Positions 26,329 through 34,385 of a DNA stretch of 64,000 nucleotides are shown piece after piece. Origin of the DNA: Couchioplanes caeruleus (GTDB taxonomy: Bacteria > Actinomycetota > Actinomycetes > Mycobacteriales > Micromonosporaceae); assembly GCF_023499255.1 (NCBI RefSeq), contig NZ_CP092183.1, positions 565,501 to 629,500 of the forward strand. Direction: 5' to 3'. Both the position numbers and the translations under genes were made by a program. Below the pieces are notes generated by a model that made no database searches, had not been told where the DNA came from, and saw nothing but the letters and a program-made list of their open reading frames with translations. Position 1 is the stretch's first letter. The number at the start of each line of letters is the position of its first letter.

Positions 26329-27486
26329 ATGACAGTCGACGAGGCCAGGCGGTTGGCGCCCCGGTTCGCGGCCCGGGCCGCCGCGCACGACCGGGACGGC
26401 TCCTTCCCCGCCGACGACTTCGCCGACCTGCGCCGTTCGGGGTTGTTCGGGCTGATGGCGCCGGAACGGCTGGGCGGCAGGGGCGCGAGCTTCGCCGACT
26501 ACGCCGCGGTCGCGTACGAGCTGGCGCGCGGCAACGGCGCCACGGCCCTGGTCTTCAACATGCACGCCTCGGTCACCGGCGCACTCAGCGGCGTGACCGA
26601 CGAGCTCGCCGACGCGCTCGGGTTGCCACCGGGAGCGCTCGAGGCCCGTGACCGCTATCTGCGCGACGCCGCCGACGGCAAGTGGTACGCCGTGGCGATG
26701 AGCGAGCGCGGCGCGGGATCCCGGCTCTCGCAGATGTCGACCACGTACGAGCGGACGCCCGAGGGTTTCCGCATCAAGGGCGCCAAGACGTTCTGCTCGG
26801 GTGCCGGCCACGCGGATGCGTACCTGGTGGCGGCGCGCAGCACGGCGGATCCCTCGCAGGTCTCGCAGTTCCTGGTGCCGGCGGGAGACGGGCTGACCGT
26901 CGAGCCGACCTGGGACGCCCTGGGCATGCGGGCCACCGGGTCGCACGACGTGCACGTCGACGTGACCGTGCCCGAGGGTGCACTGCTCGGCGGCGTCGAG
27001 GGCCTGGCGCTCGTCGTGGCGCAGCTGGCTCCGCATTGGATGGTGGCCAGCTACGCGGCCGTGTACGTCGGGGTCGCCCGCGCGGCCGTGGACGCCGCCG
27101 TCGAGCACGTCAACGCGCGCAAGCTCGGGCATCTGCCGGCCGTACGCGCCCGCATCGGCCGCGCCGACGCCGCCGTGGCCGCCGCCCACCTGACCGTCAT
27201 GGAGGCCGCGCGCCGGGTCGACGAGCAGCCGGGCGACACCGAGACCAACCGCTGGGTGTGGCGGGCGAAGCTGACGGCCGGTACGACGGCCGCCGAGGTG
27301 GCCGCGTCCATGCTGGAGGCGGCGGGCACCTCGGCGATGCGCCGCGGCCATCCCCTGGAACGCCTCTACCGCGACGCGCGGGCCGGCTCCCTGCAACCCG
27401 CCACCTCCGACGTGTGCGCGGACTGGCTCGGCGTCGAGGCGCTCGGCGGCGACCCGGATTCGGAAGGCACCGCCCCACGTTGGTGA
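26329..27486 (+). CDS. Acyl-CoA-dehydrogenase-fold flavoprotein, possible hydroxylase
   Basis: 385 aa. The fold is clear: AMSERGAGSRLSQMSTTYER (FAD/substrate strand, about 124-143), LGMRATGSHDVHVDVTVP (about 200-217) and helical C-terminus. The classical dehydrogenase base lies in a YEGT-like motif before the last helix; here the aligned stretch reads LQPATSDVCADWLG, without the Glu. Related acyl-CoA-dehydrogenase-like proteins act as flavin monooxygenases, and the agq pathway needs a ring hydroxylation, so hydroxylation of the alkylresorcinol is a reasonable inference. A dehydrogenase using a base elsewhere cannot be excluded. RBS GAGGGAG precedes ATG 26329. Confidence 0.75.
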   Translation: MTVDEARRLAPRFAARAAAHDRDGSFPADDFADLRRSGLFGLMAPERLGGRGASFADYAAVAYELARGNGATALVFNMHASVTGALSGVTDELADALGLPPGALEARDRYLRDAADGKWYAVAMSERGAGSRLSQMSTTYERTPEGFRIKGAKTFCSGAGHADAYLVAARSTADPSQVSQFLVPAGDGLTVEPTWDALGMRATGSHDVHVDVTVPEGALLGGVEGLALVVAQLAPHWMVASYAAVYVGVARAAVDAAVEHVNARKLGHLPAVRARIGRADAAVAAAHLTVMEAARRVDEQPGDTETNRWVWRAKLTAGTTAAEVAASMLEAAGTSAMRRGHPLERLYRDARAGSLQPATSDVCADWLGVEALGGDPDSEGTAPRW

Positions 27487-27530
27487 TCGGCCTGCGCGGG
27501 TATCAAGGGGGTCGGCCTGGGGAGGCACAA

Positions 27531-28592
27531 GTGCACAAGAACGGTCAGCCGGCGATCGCCGGTCTCGGCGTCGCGTTGCCGCCGGCAACGGCGCAGGACG
27601 ACCTGTGGGAGGGCTATTTCGCCCGGCACTACGCGGCGGGCGGCCGTCGCGGCCTCGCCAAACGGATCTTCGAGAACTCCGGCGTGCGGACCCGGCAGGC
27701 GGCGGTGAGCCCGTTGCTGGAGGACGTGTCGGACTGGTCGACCGAGCGCCGGATGCGCCGCTACCAGGTCGAGGCGGTGCCGCTGGGCAAGGAGGCGGTC
27801 AGCCGCGCGCTCACCGACGCCGGCGTCGCGGCCGACGAGATCGGCCTGTTCGCCGTCTGCTCCTGCACCGGGTACGCCACCCCCGGGCTGGACATCCTGC
27901 TCGCCCGGGACATGGGCATGTCCGCGCAGCTCCAGCGCCTTTTCGTGGGGCACATGGGCTGTTACGCCGCCCTGCCCGGCCTCGGCACGGCGGCCGACTT
28001 CGTGGCCGCGCGCGGCCTGCCCGCGCTACTGCTCTGCACCGAGCTGACCAGCCTGCACCTGCAGCCGCCGGACACCCGGGTGGACATCCAGCAGATCGTC
28101 TCGCACGCGCTCTTCTCGGACGCCTCGGCCGCCGTCGTGCTCACTCCGGGATCCGATTCCGGGTACGGGCTCAGCGACGTGGCCGCCCTCACGGACACCA
28201 CCACGGCCGGCCACATGACCTGGGACGTCACGGACCTGGGCTTCCGCATGGGCCTGTCCCCGCAGGTCCCTGACGTGCTGTCGGTGCACGTACGCCGCCT
28301 CGTGGACGAGCTGCTGGGCCGGAACGGCCTGGTCGTCGGCGACGTGGACGGCTGGGCGGTGCACCCCGGCGGCCCCAAGATCCTCGACGTGGTGCAGGAG
28401 CGGCTGGGGCTCACCGACGAGCACATGGCGGCGTCGCGGGAGGTGCTGTCGACGTACGGGAACTGCTCGTCGCCGACGGTGCTGCTTGCGCTGGAGGAGT
28501 TGCGCCGGCGGGCGGAGCCGCCGCGGCGCGTGGTCATGCTCGCGTTCGGTCCCGGCCTCACCCTGTACGGCGTCCTGCTGGAAAAGTTCTAG
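27531..28592 (+). CDS. Type III polyketide synthase (alkylresorcinol-synthase-like)
   Basis: 353 aa. A homodimeric chalcone-synthase-fold enzyme that extends an acyl-CoA starter with malonyl-CoA and cyclises it. The catalytic triad is visible: Cys144 in GHMGCYAALPGL, His278 in AVHPGGPKIL and Asn311 in STYGNCSSPT, with the C-terminal GFGPG-type loop as AFGPGLTLYG. In the neighbourhood of UbiA, UbiG-like and flavoprotein genes the product is likely an alkylresorcinol. GTG 27531 is chosen because GGGGAGG lies 6-8 nt upstream. Confidence 0.9.
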   Translation: MHKNGQPAIAGLGVALPPATAQDDLWEGYFARHYAAGGRRGLAKRIFENSGVRTRQAAVSPLLEDVSDWSTERRMRRYQVEAVPLGKEAVSRALTDAGVAADEIGLFAVCSCTGYATPGLDILLARDMGMSAQLQRLFVGHMGCYAALPGLGTAADFVAARGLPALLLCTELTSLHLQPPDTRVDIQQIVSHALFSDASAAVVLTPGSDSGYGLSDVAALTDTTTAGHMTWDVTDLGFRMGLSPQVPDVLSVHVRRLVDELLGRNGLVVGDVDGWAVHPGGPKILDVVQERLGLTDEHMAASREVLSTYGNCSSPTVLLALEELRRRAEPPRRVVMLAFGPGLTLYGVLLEKF

Positions 28593-28595
28593 TCT
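28590..28595 (+). promoter_or_regulatory. TAGTCT, possible -10 overlapping the PKS stop
   Basis: The TAG stop of the PKS is the first half of TAGTCT, which lies 7 nt before GTG 28603. Confidence 0.4.
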
Positions 28596-28602
28596 GGGTC
28601 GG

Positions 28603-29061
28603 GTGACCCGGGAACGCGCGCAAGGCGTGACTTTGTACGCCCTTGCGCTCCTGCTCGCTCTGGCGGGCGGGTTCTGGTTCGTCCGTACGGCTCCGGACAC
28701 CGGCGAGGCCGAGGGGATCGCCGAGGCACGCCGTACGCTCGAAGCCCTGTTGCCCGATGTGCCGGTGCAGGCGGAGGCAGAGACGCTGGTCCTGGGCGCC
28801 GGCGGCCACGAGGAGCGCAACACCGCGGTCCGCAGCGGTTCCTACGCCATCGCCCTGGCCTGCGTCGGTGAGGGCCAGCTGCGCGTACGCCTCAGCACGA
28901 CCTCCGACGACTCGGGCCGCGCCGTCCGGTGCGCGCGGGAGCGGCCGCAGACGGTGGAGTTCACGGTCGCGCTGGCGGAGGCCTTCTACATGGTGGTGTC
29001 GGCCGAGACGCGGGAACCTTCGGTCTTCCGATGGCGGCTGATCCGGTCCGGTTCTTACTGA
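28603..29061 (+). CDS. Small membrane-anchored protein, possibly DUF6023-like
   Basis: 152 aa. One N-terminal helix (about 9-27, TLYALALLLALAGGFWFV) is followed by an extracytoplasmic beta-rich domain with two cysteines (about 86 and 107). The length and layout recall a small protein family from Micromonosporaceae (DUF6023 by memory). It lies 10 bases after the PKS, so it could be part of that operon, but nothing in it suggests enzymatic function. Confidence 0.6.
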   Translation: MTRERAQGVTLYALALLLALAGGFWFVRTAPDTGEAEGIAEARRTLEALLPDVPVQAEAETLVLGAGGHEERNTAVRSGSYAIALACVGEGQLRVRLSTTSDDSGRAVRCARERPQTVEFTVALAEAFYMVVSAETREPSVFRWRLIRSGSY

Positions 29062-29089
29062 GCGTCAGGGCCGAGATCGTCACGCTCCG

Positions 29090-29863
29090 TCAGAGGCGGG
29101 CGAGGTCCGGCTGGAAGTCGGTGATCGACGCCGTCCGGGGGATCTTGCGGACGATTTCCCCCGAACGGTTGACGAGCAGGACCGCCGCGGTGCCGTCCGG
29201 GGCGCCCAGATCGAGGCTCGAGCGCAGCTCGCCGGTGGGATCGCGCATGGCGCGCACCGTCTTGCCCTGCGCCTGGGGGGTCGTATTGGTGGGCGGGATC
29301 AGCGCGGGCACCGCCGAACCGGGGCCGCTGACCACCGTCACGACGGTCGTGTCGGCCCGCACCGCCGAGGTGGTGGCCGCGACCAGCTCGCCGCACTCGC
29401 ACAGGTCGGTGACGAGGATGACCGCCGGCAGCTGCCCGTTCAGCGTGACCATCTGCCCGTCCGCGCCCCGGAGCTCGAGCGCCGGGAGGATCTCCGCGCC
29501 GTCGTCGGTGGTGTTCGCGGTGCGCTGGGTGGCGGGCGGACGGGACGGCCCGGGCCAGGCGGAGGCGAAGAGGCTGGCGATCGTCACGAGGATCGCCATC
29601 GAGATGATGAGCACCGGTGCCCGCAGGCCGGCGTTGCCGAGACGGCGCAGCACGCGCACGGCGGGCCGGTCGGTGAAGCGCTCCCAGCGGGTGGCGGGCC
29701 GCCGGTCCCGGTGCAGCTCGGCCTGGATGGCCGTGACCTCGTCGGACAGCTCGGACAGGTCGTCCGGGACGACGATGACGCCCCACTCCTCGGGCAGACC
29801 GGGCAGGCCGTCGGCGGAACCGCCGTCCGGCCAGCTGCCACCGTTGTCGCTCAAGCTGCCCAC
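29090..29863 (-). CDS. Single-pass membrane protein with thioredoxin-like domain, CxC motif
   Basis: 257 aa, not recognised. An acidic/polar N-terminus (1-75) precedes one transmembrane helix (about 84-104, APVLIISMAILVTIASLF). The outer domain has a Trp-free beta-strand pattern LPAVILVTDLCECGELVAAT (about 142-161) where a thioredoxin fold would have its CxxC; only Cys-Glu-Cys is present. VLLVNRSGEIVRKIPR near the end resembles the cis-Pro/strand region of AhpC/TSA-like proteins. A redox or metal role is possible but unproven. GTG 29863 has GGGAGGGCGAGG upstream. Confidence 0.55.
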   Translation of the reverse strand: MGSLSDNGGSWPDGGSADGLPGLPEEWGVIVVPDDLSELSDEVTAIQAELHRDRRPATRWERFTDRPAVRVLRRLGNAGLRAPVLIISMAILVTIASLFASAWPGPSRPPATQRTANTTDDGAEILPALELRGADGQMVTLNGQLPAVILVTDLCECGELVAATTSAVRADTTVVTVVSGPGSAVPALIPPTNTTPQAQGKTVRAMRDPTGELRSSLDLGAPDGTAAVLLVNRSGEIVRKIPRTASITDFQPDLARL

Positions 29864-30195
29864 GCCTCGCCCTCCCCTCTGCGCAGAGTCTCACGTGCTG
29901 CGGGGACCTGCGTCCAGCCTCCCCCAAGCAGTGGCTCGGCCGCCAGTGGTCGGCCTGCCGGGTCACTAGCGATAAGCTTGACCTCGCAAAACCGCCAGGA
30001 CCGGAATTTCCGACTCGTTGGGTCGAGTGGTCACCGTGTCATCACCCTGCGTTACTGAGGCAGCTATTCGCTCGCATGTCAAGCGGTAGAAAGACGGCTC
30101 ACAGGGCCTCTGAGCTGCACTAACAGTCACGGCCAGGGTGGGACATCGCTGCCTGAGCGTGTTACCCTAGACACAGCGAAAGGGGTTTCGAACCT
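29864..30195. other. Divergent upstream region of carD
   Basis: 332 bases between the redox-like membrane protein and carD. No gene is seen. TACCCT at about 30162-30167 could be part of the carD promoter, without a clear -35. The ribosome binding site AAAGGGG (30180-30186) serves ATG 30196. Confidence 0.4.
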
Positions 30196-30681
30196 ATGGT
30201 TTTCAGTGTCGGCGAGACCGTTGTTTACCCCCACCACGGGGCCGCACTCATCGAGGCAATCGAGACTAGGACCATCAAGGGCGTCGAGAAGCAGTATCTC
30301 GTCCTCCGCGTCGCCCAGGGCGACCTGACGGTCCGCGTGCCCGCTGAGAACGCCGAGATCGTCGGCGTGCGCGAAGTGGTCGGCGAGGAAGGCCTGGGCA
30401 AGGTCTTCGACGTCCTCCGCGCTCCGCACACCGAGGAGCCGACCAACTGGTCGCGGCGTTACAAGGCCAATCTCGAGAAGCTCGCCTCCGGCAACCCGCT
30501 CAAGGTCGCCGAAGTTGTTCGTGACCTCTGGCGTCGCGAGCGTGAGCGTGGTCTCTCGGCCGGGGAGAAGCGCATGCTCGCCAAGGCCCGCGACATCCTC
30601 GTCGGTGAGGTGGCCCTCGCCGAGAAGAGCACCAAGGACGAGGCGGAAGTCCTCCTCGACAAGGTGCTCACCGAGGCCTGA
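30196..30681 (+). CDS. carD: CarD, RNA polymerase-binding transcription factor
   Basis: 161 aa, near-identical in length to mycobacterial CarD (162). An N-terminal Tudor-like RNAP beta-binding domain (about 1-55, [19 protein letters not shown]) is followed by a helical DNA-binding domain with Trp85 ([19 protein letters not shown]), the residue that wedges into the open promoter bubble. It stabilises open complexes on rRNA and other promoters. It lies 48 bases before ispD, an order shared with mycobacteria. Confidence 0.97.
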   Translation: MVFSVGETVVYPHHGAALIEAIETRTIKGVEKQYLVLRVAQGDLTVRVPAENAEIVGVREVVGEEGLGKVFDVLRAPHTEEPTNWSRRYKANLEKLASGNPLKVAEVVRDLWRRERERGLSAGEKRMLAKARDILVGEVALAEKSTKDEAEVLLDKVLTEA

Positions 30682-30729
30682 CGTCTCCACCACCTCTCAG
30701 CACCACCAGGCGAAACCGAGGACCGCGAC

Positions 30730-31422
30730 GTGACCGCGCAGCTCAATGCTCGCGGTGACGTCGCGGTCCTTGTTCCTGCGGCGGGTTCGGGCGTGCGGCT
30801 CGGCCCGGGCGCGCCGAAGGCCCTGCGCCTGCTCGCCGGTGAACCCCTCCTCGTGCACGCGATCCGCCGGGTGGCCGCGGCCCCCTCGGTCCGCCTGATC
30901 GTCGTCGCCGCGCCGGCCGCCGAGGTCGAGGCCGTCCGCGAGCTGCTCGCCCCGGTCGCCCCGGTCGTCGTGGTCGCGGGCGGCGCCGAACGGCAGGACT
31001 CCGTCGCGGCGATGCTGGCGGCCGTACCGGCGTCGGTGGGAATCGTGCTCGTGCACGACGCGGCGCGCGCGCTGACACCCCCCGAGCTCGTGGAGTCGGT
31101 CGCCGCGGCCGTACGCGACGGCAGCCCCGCGGTGATCCCGGTGCTCCCGGTCGTCGACACCGTCAAAGAGGTCGGCCCCGGCGAGACGGTTCTGGGCACG
31201 GTTGACCGGTCGGTGCTGCGCAGCGTGCAGACGCCGCAGGGGTTCCGGCACGACGTGCTGGCCGCCGCTCACCGCGCCGGGCTCGACGCGCACACCGACG
31301 ACGCCGGCATGGTCGAGAAGACCGGGACGCCCGTGGTGTGCGTACCGGGCTCCGAGTTCGCCATGAAGATCACCCGGCCGCTGGACCTGGTGATCGCGGA
31401 GGCGCTGCTCCGCGTAGCCTGA
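30730..31422 (+). CDS. ispD: 2-C-methyl-D-erythritol 4-phosphate cytidylyltransferase
   Basis: 230 aa. Third step of the MEP isoprenoid pathway (CTP + MEP to CDP-ME). It shows the nucleotide-binding [13 protein letters not shown] (14-26), [11 protein letters not shown] (about 113-123), SVQTPQGF and MKITRPLDL at the C-terminus. GTG 30730 gives a normal N-terminus; the ribosome binding site is GAGGACCGCGAC. ispF follows after 5 bases. The MEP pathway supplies the prenyl donor used by the UbiA enzyme nearby. Confidence 0.96.
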   Translation: MTAQLNARGDVAVLVPAAGSGVRLGPGAPKALRLLAGEPLLVHAIRRVAAAPSVRLIVVAAPAAEVEAVRELLAPVAPVVVVAGGAERQDSVAAMLAAVPASVGIVLVHDAARALTPPELVESVAAAVRDGSPAVIPVLPVVDTVKEVGPGETVLGTVDRSVLRSVQTPQGFRHDVLAAAHRAGLDAHTDDAGMVEKTGTPVVCVPGSEFAMKITRPLDLVIAEALLRVA

Positions 31423-31427
31423 CGGCC

Positions 31428-31913
31428 GTGGACCAGCGCATCGGCATCGGCACGGACGTACACGCCTTCGACCCGGCCCGGGTCTGCTGGGTGGCGGGCC
31501 TGATGTGGCCGGGCGAGCCGGGACTGGCCGGCCACTCCGACGCCGACGTCGCCGCGCACGCCGCCTGCGACGCCCTGTTCAGCGCGGCCGGGCTCGGCGA
31601 CCTCGGCAGCAACTTCGGCACCTCGGCACCCGAGTGGGCCGGGGCCGCCGGGGTGGCCCTGCTCGGCGAGACGGCCGGTCGCGTCCGCGCCCAGGGATGG
31701 ACGATCGGCAACGTCGCGATCCAGGTCATCGGAAACAAGCCGAAGATCGGCAAGCGCCGGGACGAGGCGCAGAAGGTGCTCTCCGCGGCGGTCGGCGCGC
31801 CCGTCACGGTATCGGGCACGACCACCGACGGGCTGGGGCTGACCGGCCGTGGGGAAGGGCTGGCCGCGATCGCCACCGCATTGATCCACCGCCCGGCGGC
31901 CGAGCCGGCCTGA
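31428..31913 (+). CDS. ispF: 2-C-methyl-D-erythritol 2,4-cyclodiphosphate synthase
   Basis: 161 aa. It cyclises CDP-ME 2-phosphate to MEcPP with loss of CMP. The zinc-site residues are in IGTDVHAF (Asp, His) and LAGHSDADV, with NFGTS and the C-terminal [16 protein letters not shown] motif intact. GTG 31428 follows ispD closely. IspE is not next to it. Confidence 0.97.
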   Translation: MDQRIGIGTDVHAFDPARVCWVAGLMWPGEPGLAGHSDADVAAHAACDALFSAAGLGDLGSNFGTSAPEWAGAAGVALLGETAGRVRAQGWTIGNVAIQVIGNKPKIGKRRDEAQKVLSAAVGAPVTVSGTTTDGLGLTGRGEGLAAIATALIHRPAAEPA

Positions 31914-31947
31914 TCGCCGACCACCTCATTTATCCGTTATCGTCCGA

Positions 31948-31953
31948 TACGGT
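31948..31953 (+). promoter_or_regulatory. TACGGT, possible -10
   Basis: It ends 7 nt before ATG 31961, within GATACGGT. The same octamer precedes the membrane protein start at 19980. Confidence 0.4.
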
Positions 31954-31960
31954 CATTGCC

Positions 31961-32152
31961 ATGCCGAGACGCCTCTACCTTCTGTACTTGGTGGTGCTCG
32001 TCGCGCTGGTCGTCTTCGGCGCAGTGGTCGACCTCCCTTTCTGGGCATTGGTGGCCATGGGCGTGGCAGCAGTGGTTCCGATCGTGATCGCCGATGTTGT
32101 CGTCAATCGCCGTAAGCGCTCGAGCCGGGACGGCAGCACGCCCGGCGAGTGA
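31961..32152 (+). CDS. Small two-helix membrane protein
   Basis: 63 aa. Two hydrophobic helices (about 5-22 and 25-46) and a basic cytoplasmic tail (VNRRKRSSRDG). No family is recognised. It has its own TACGGT box, so it is not necessarily part of the isp operon. Confidence 0.6.
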   Translation: MPRRLYLLYLVVLVALVVFGAVVDLPFWALVAMGVAAVVPIVIADVVVNRRKRSSRDGSTPGE

Positions 32153-32262
32153 CCCGACATCAGCTCGCCGGGCGTGGCTGGGCTGTTCGTCACGGGCGCC
32201 CCGGAGTCGTGTCGCCGGTCCATGTGATCGTCTCGGACCGGGTGATCTCGCCGGGGACGGCC

Positions 32263-32268
32263 TAGGCT
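32263..32268 (+). promoter_or_regulatory. TAGGCT, possible -10
   Basis: It lies 6 nt before GTG 32275. Confidence 0.45.
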
Positions 32269-32274
32269 CGACGG

Positions 32275-33366
32275 GTGTCGAGCGAGCCCACCTCCCAGTC
32301 CGATCCAGAGACGACCCCCGAGGAGTACCGCCAGAGGGCTCTGCTGATGGCCGATCTCGGCCGGTACGACGAGGCCGCCGCGGACATCGCCGCCGGGCTG
32401 GCGGCCGCGCCCGCCGACGCGGGGCTGTTGACGACGCTGGCGCGGTTGCATGTCGCGGCCGGGCAGCCGGTGGACGCGCTCGCGGCGGCGGACCGGGCGG
32501 TCGCCGTCGCTCCCCGGATGATCGAGCCGCTGGTCGTGCGGGCCATGGCGCTGACCGACGAGCGCCGCTTCGGGGAGGCGGCGCAGGTCGCGGGGGAGAT
32601 CCTCACCCGGTGGCCCGAGGAGGCGTTCGCGCAGCGTACGGGGGCCGCCCTGCTCAGCGAGTCGCGGAACGGCCAGGCGGCGCTGAACGCGGCGTGGAAC
32701 GGCGTACGACTGGCTCCGCGGGACGCCGAGGCACACCTTGTGCTCGCGGTCGTCGCGGCCCGGCTGCGGCTGTTCGACCTGGCGCAGCGCGGGTACACCG
32801 AGGCGCTTGACCTCGATCCGGCCATCGGTGACGCCCAGCGCGACGTCGGCCTCGTCCGGCTGGAGCGGCGGCGGTGGGCCCAGGCCCTGGAGACGCTGGC
32901 GGACGAGGCGACGCTGGCGCCGGCCGAGACCGAGCAGCCCACCGTGGAGCCGGTGGACGTGACTCCGCCGGTGGGTCCGGTGCTGGACCGCTCGGCTGTC
33001 ACGGTTGCTGCGCTGCGGCAGGCGGTCCTGTTCGGCGCCAACGGCGTGATGATCGCGGCGGTGCTGAGCGCCGTGATGACGCTGTCGAGCGCGGGCGTTG
33101 CACGGATGTGGGCCGGGATGATCGGCGTTGTGCTGCTGGCCGGGCTCGTCGTGTGGCTGACCCGGCAGGTACGCCCCGAGCCGCTGGGCACGGTGCTGCG
33201 CCGCGCCCGGACGACCGCGCCGAGGCTGGTCCTCGCCGTGTACGCGGCCGTCCTGGCCCCCGCGCTGCTCGTCCTGTACGCGGTGATCGGCGGCTTGGCG
33301 CCCCTGGTCGCGGCCATGGTGCTGGCGGCCGTCGCGGAACTGATGGTGCTGACGCAGCGCGCCTAG
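32275..33366 (+). CDS. TPR-repeat membrane protein
   Basis: 363 aa. About five TPR-like helical pairs (about 16-225; clear signature LMADLGRYDEAAADIAAGLA) precede a Pro-rich linker and four hydrophobic helices (about 245-360). The TPR part is cytoplasmic or extracytoplasmic depending on topology and should bind a partner protein, which is unknown. Its TAG stop is shared with the TAG stop of the convergent sugar kinase in one CTAG (33363-33366). Confidence 0.65.
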   Translation: MSSEPTSQSDPETTPEEYRQRALLMADLGRYDEAAADIAAGLAAAPADAGLLTTLARLHVAAGQPVDALAAADRAVAVAPRMIEPLVVRAMALTDERRFGEAAQVAGEILTRWPEEAFAQRTGAALLSESRNGQAALNAAWNGVRLAPRDAEAHLVLAVVAARLRLFDLAQRGYTEALDLDPAIGDAQRDVGLVRLERRRWAQALETLADEATLAPAETEQPTVEPVDVTPPVGPVLDRSAVTVAALRQAVLFGANGVMIAAVLSAVMTLSSAGVARMWAGMIGVVLLAGLVVWLTRQVRPEPLGTVLRRARTTAPRLVLAVYAAVLAPALLVLYAVIGGLAPLVAAMVLAAVAELMVLTQRA

Positions 33367-34385
33367 CCGACGTTCCCGAGCGCCACCGCGGGCACCGCCG
33401 TGGTGGGTACGAGGCGGCGCATGCTCGCGCGCAGACGTTGCTCGGCGGCCGGATGGCAGCCCAGAGCGTCGAGGGCCAGCAGCGCCGCGCCCACGGCGGG
33501 CGGGGAGTCGAGCACGCCGATCTCGGCCAGCGGCGCCTGGGCGTGGGCGCCCGCCACCACTCTGTCGTGCAGCACGGGGTGCCGGGCGTGCAGTACGCCA
33601 CCGCCCAGGACCAGCGCGTGCCGCACGCCCAGCAGCCCGAGCCGGCCCGCGGCCACCCGATGCTGGCCGAGGATCTCCTCGGCCTGCCGGCGTACCAGCC
33701 CGTCGGCGACGGCATCGCCCGCGGTGGCCACGGCGAACAGCAGCGGGGCCAGTTCGCGGATCCGGAGCGGGTCGATCTCGCCGAGGTGCAGGCCGATGCT
33801 GACCTGTTCGACGTCTGCCCGGTCGAAGTGGGCGGCGACCGCGGCGGAGAGCGCGGTGGGTTCGCCGCGGCCGTCCTCACCCCGTGCGGCCAGGCGCAGG
33901 GTGTGCTCGGCGAGGTCGTGGCCGCCGCCCCAGTCGCCGGAGATCGGGCCCAGGGCGACGAAGCGGGCCGTACGGCCGTCCGCGGCCCGTCCGACGCAGT
34001 TGGTGCCCGCGCCGCAGACCACGGCGACCGCGTCCGGGAGTGACGTGCCCGCGCGCATCAGGGCGAAGCAGTCGTTGTCCACGATCGTCGCCCGGCTCCA
34101 GGCGCGCCCCGAGATGGCGGCGTGCAACCGTTCCACCTCGACCGGCAGGTCCGCTCCGGCGAGGTAGACCGCGGCCACGTCGATCGCCTCGGTGGGTGCC
34201 AGGCCGGCCTCGGCGCGTACGGCGGTGATCAGCTCGTCGAGAACCCGCAGCGTGCCGGCCGGCCCGATCGAGTGCGGCGACGTCGTCGGACCGCGGACGA
34301 AGCCGAGCACGTGGCCGTCCGCCGTGCCGAGGACGACGTCGGTCTTGGAGTTGCCGCCGTCCACGGCCAGGTAGAGCCCGCTCAT
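33363..34385 (-). CDS. csnK: BadF/BadG-type sugar kinase (N-acetylglucosamine/glucosamine kinase-like)
   Basis: 340 aa. An ASKHA-fold kinase: phosphate-1 motif YLAVDGGNSKTDVVLG (5-20) and phosphate-2 motif VVCGAGTNCVGRA (about 124-136), with GPISGDWGGGHDLAE and VLGGGVLHA typical of GlcNAc kinases. It probably phosphorylates the (glucosamine) monosaccharide released by the neighbouring GH4 enzyme. It is the last gene of the importer operon, its ATG overlapping the GH4 stop (ATGA). The csn name is by analogy with the Streptomyces coelicolor operon. Confidence 0.78.
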   Translation of the reverse strand: MSGLYLAVDGGNSKTDVVLGTADGHVLGFVRGPTTSPHSIGPAGTLRVLDELITAVRAEAGLAPTEAIDVAAVYLAGADLPVEVERLHAAISGRAWSRATIVDNDCFALMRAGTSLPDAVAVVCGAGTNCVGRAADGRTARFVALGPISGDWGGGHDLAEHTLRLAARGEDGRGEPTALSAAVAAHFDRADVEQVSIGLHLGEIDPLRIRELAPLLFAVATAGDAVADGLVRRQAEEILGQHRVAAGRLGLLGVRHALVLGGGVLHARHPVLHDRVVAGAHAQAPLAEIGVLDSPPAVGAALLALDALGCHPAAEQRLRASMRRLVPTTAVPAVALGNVG

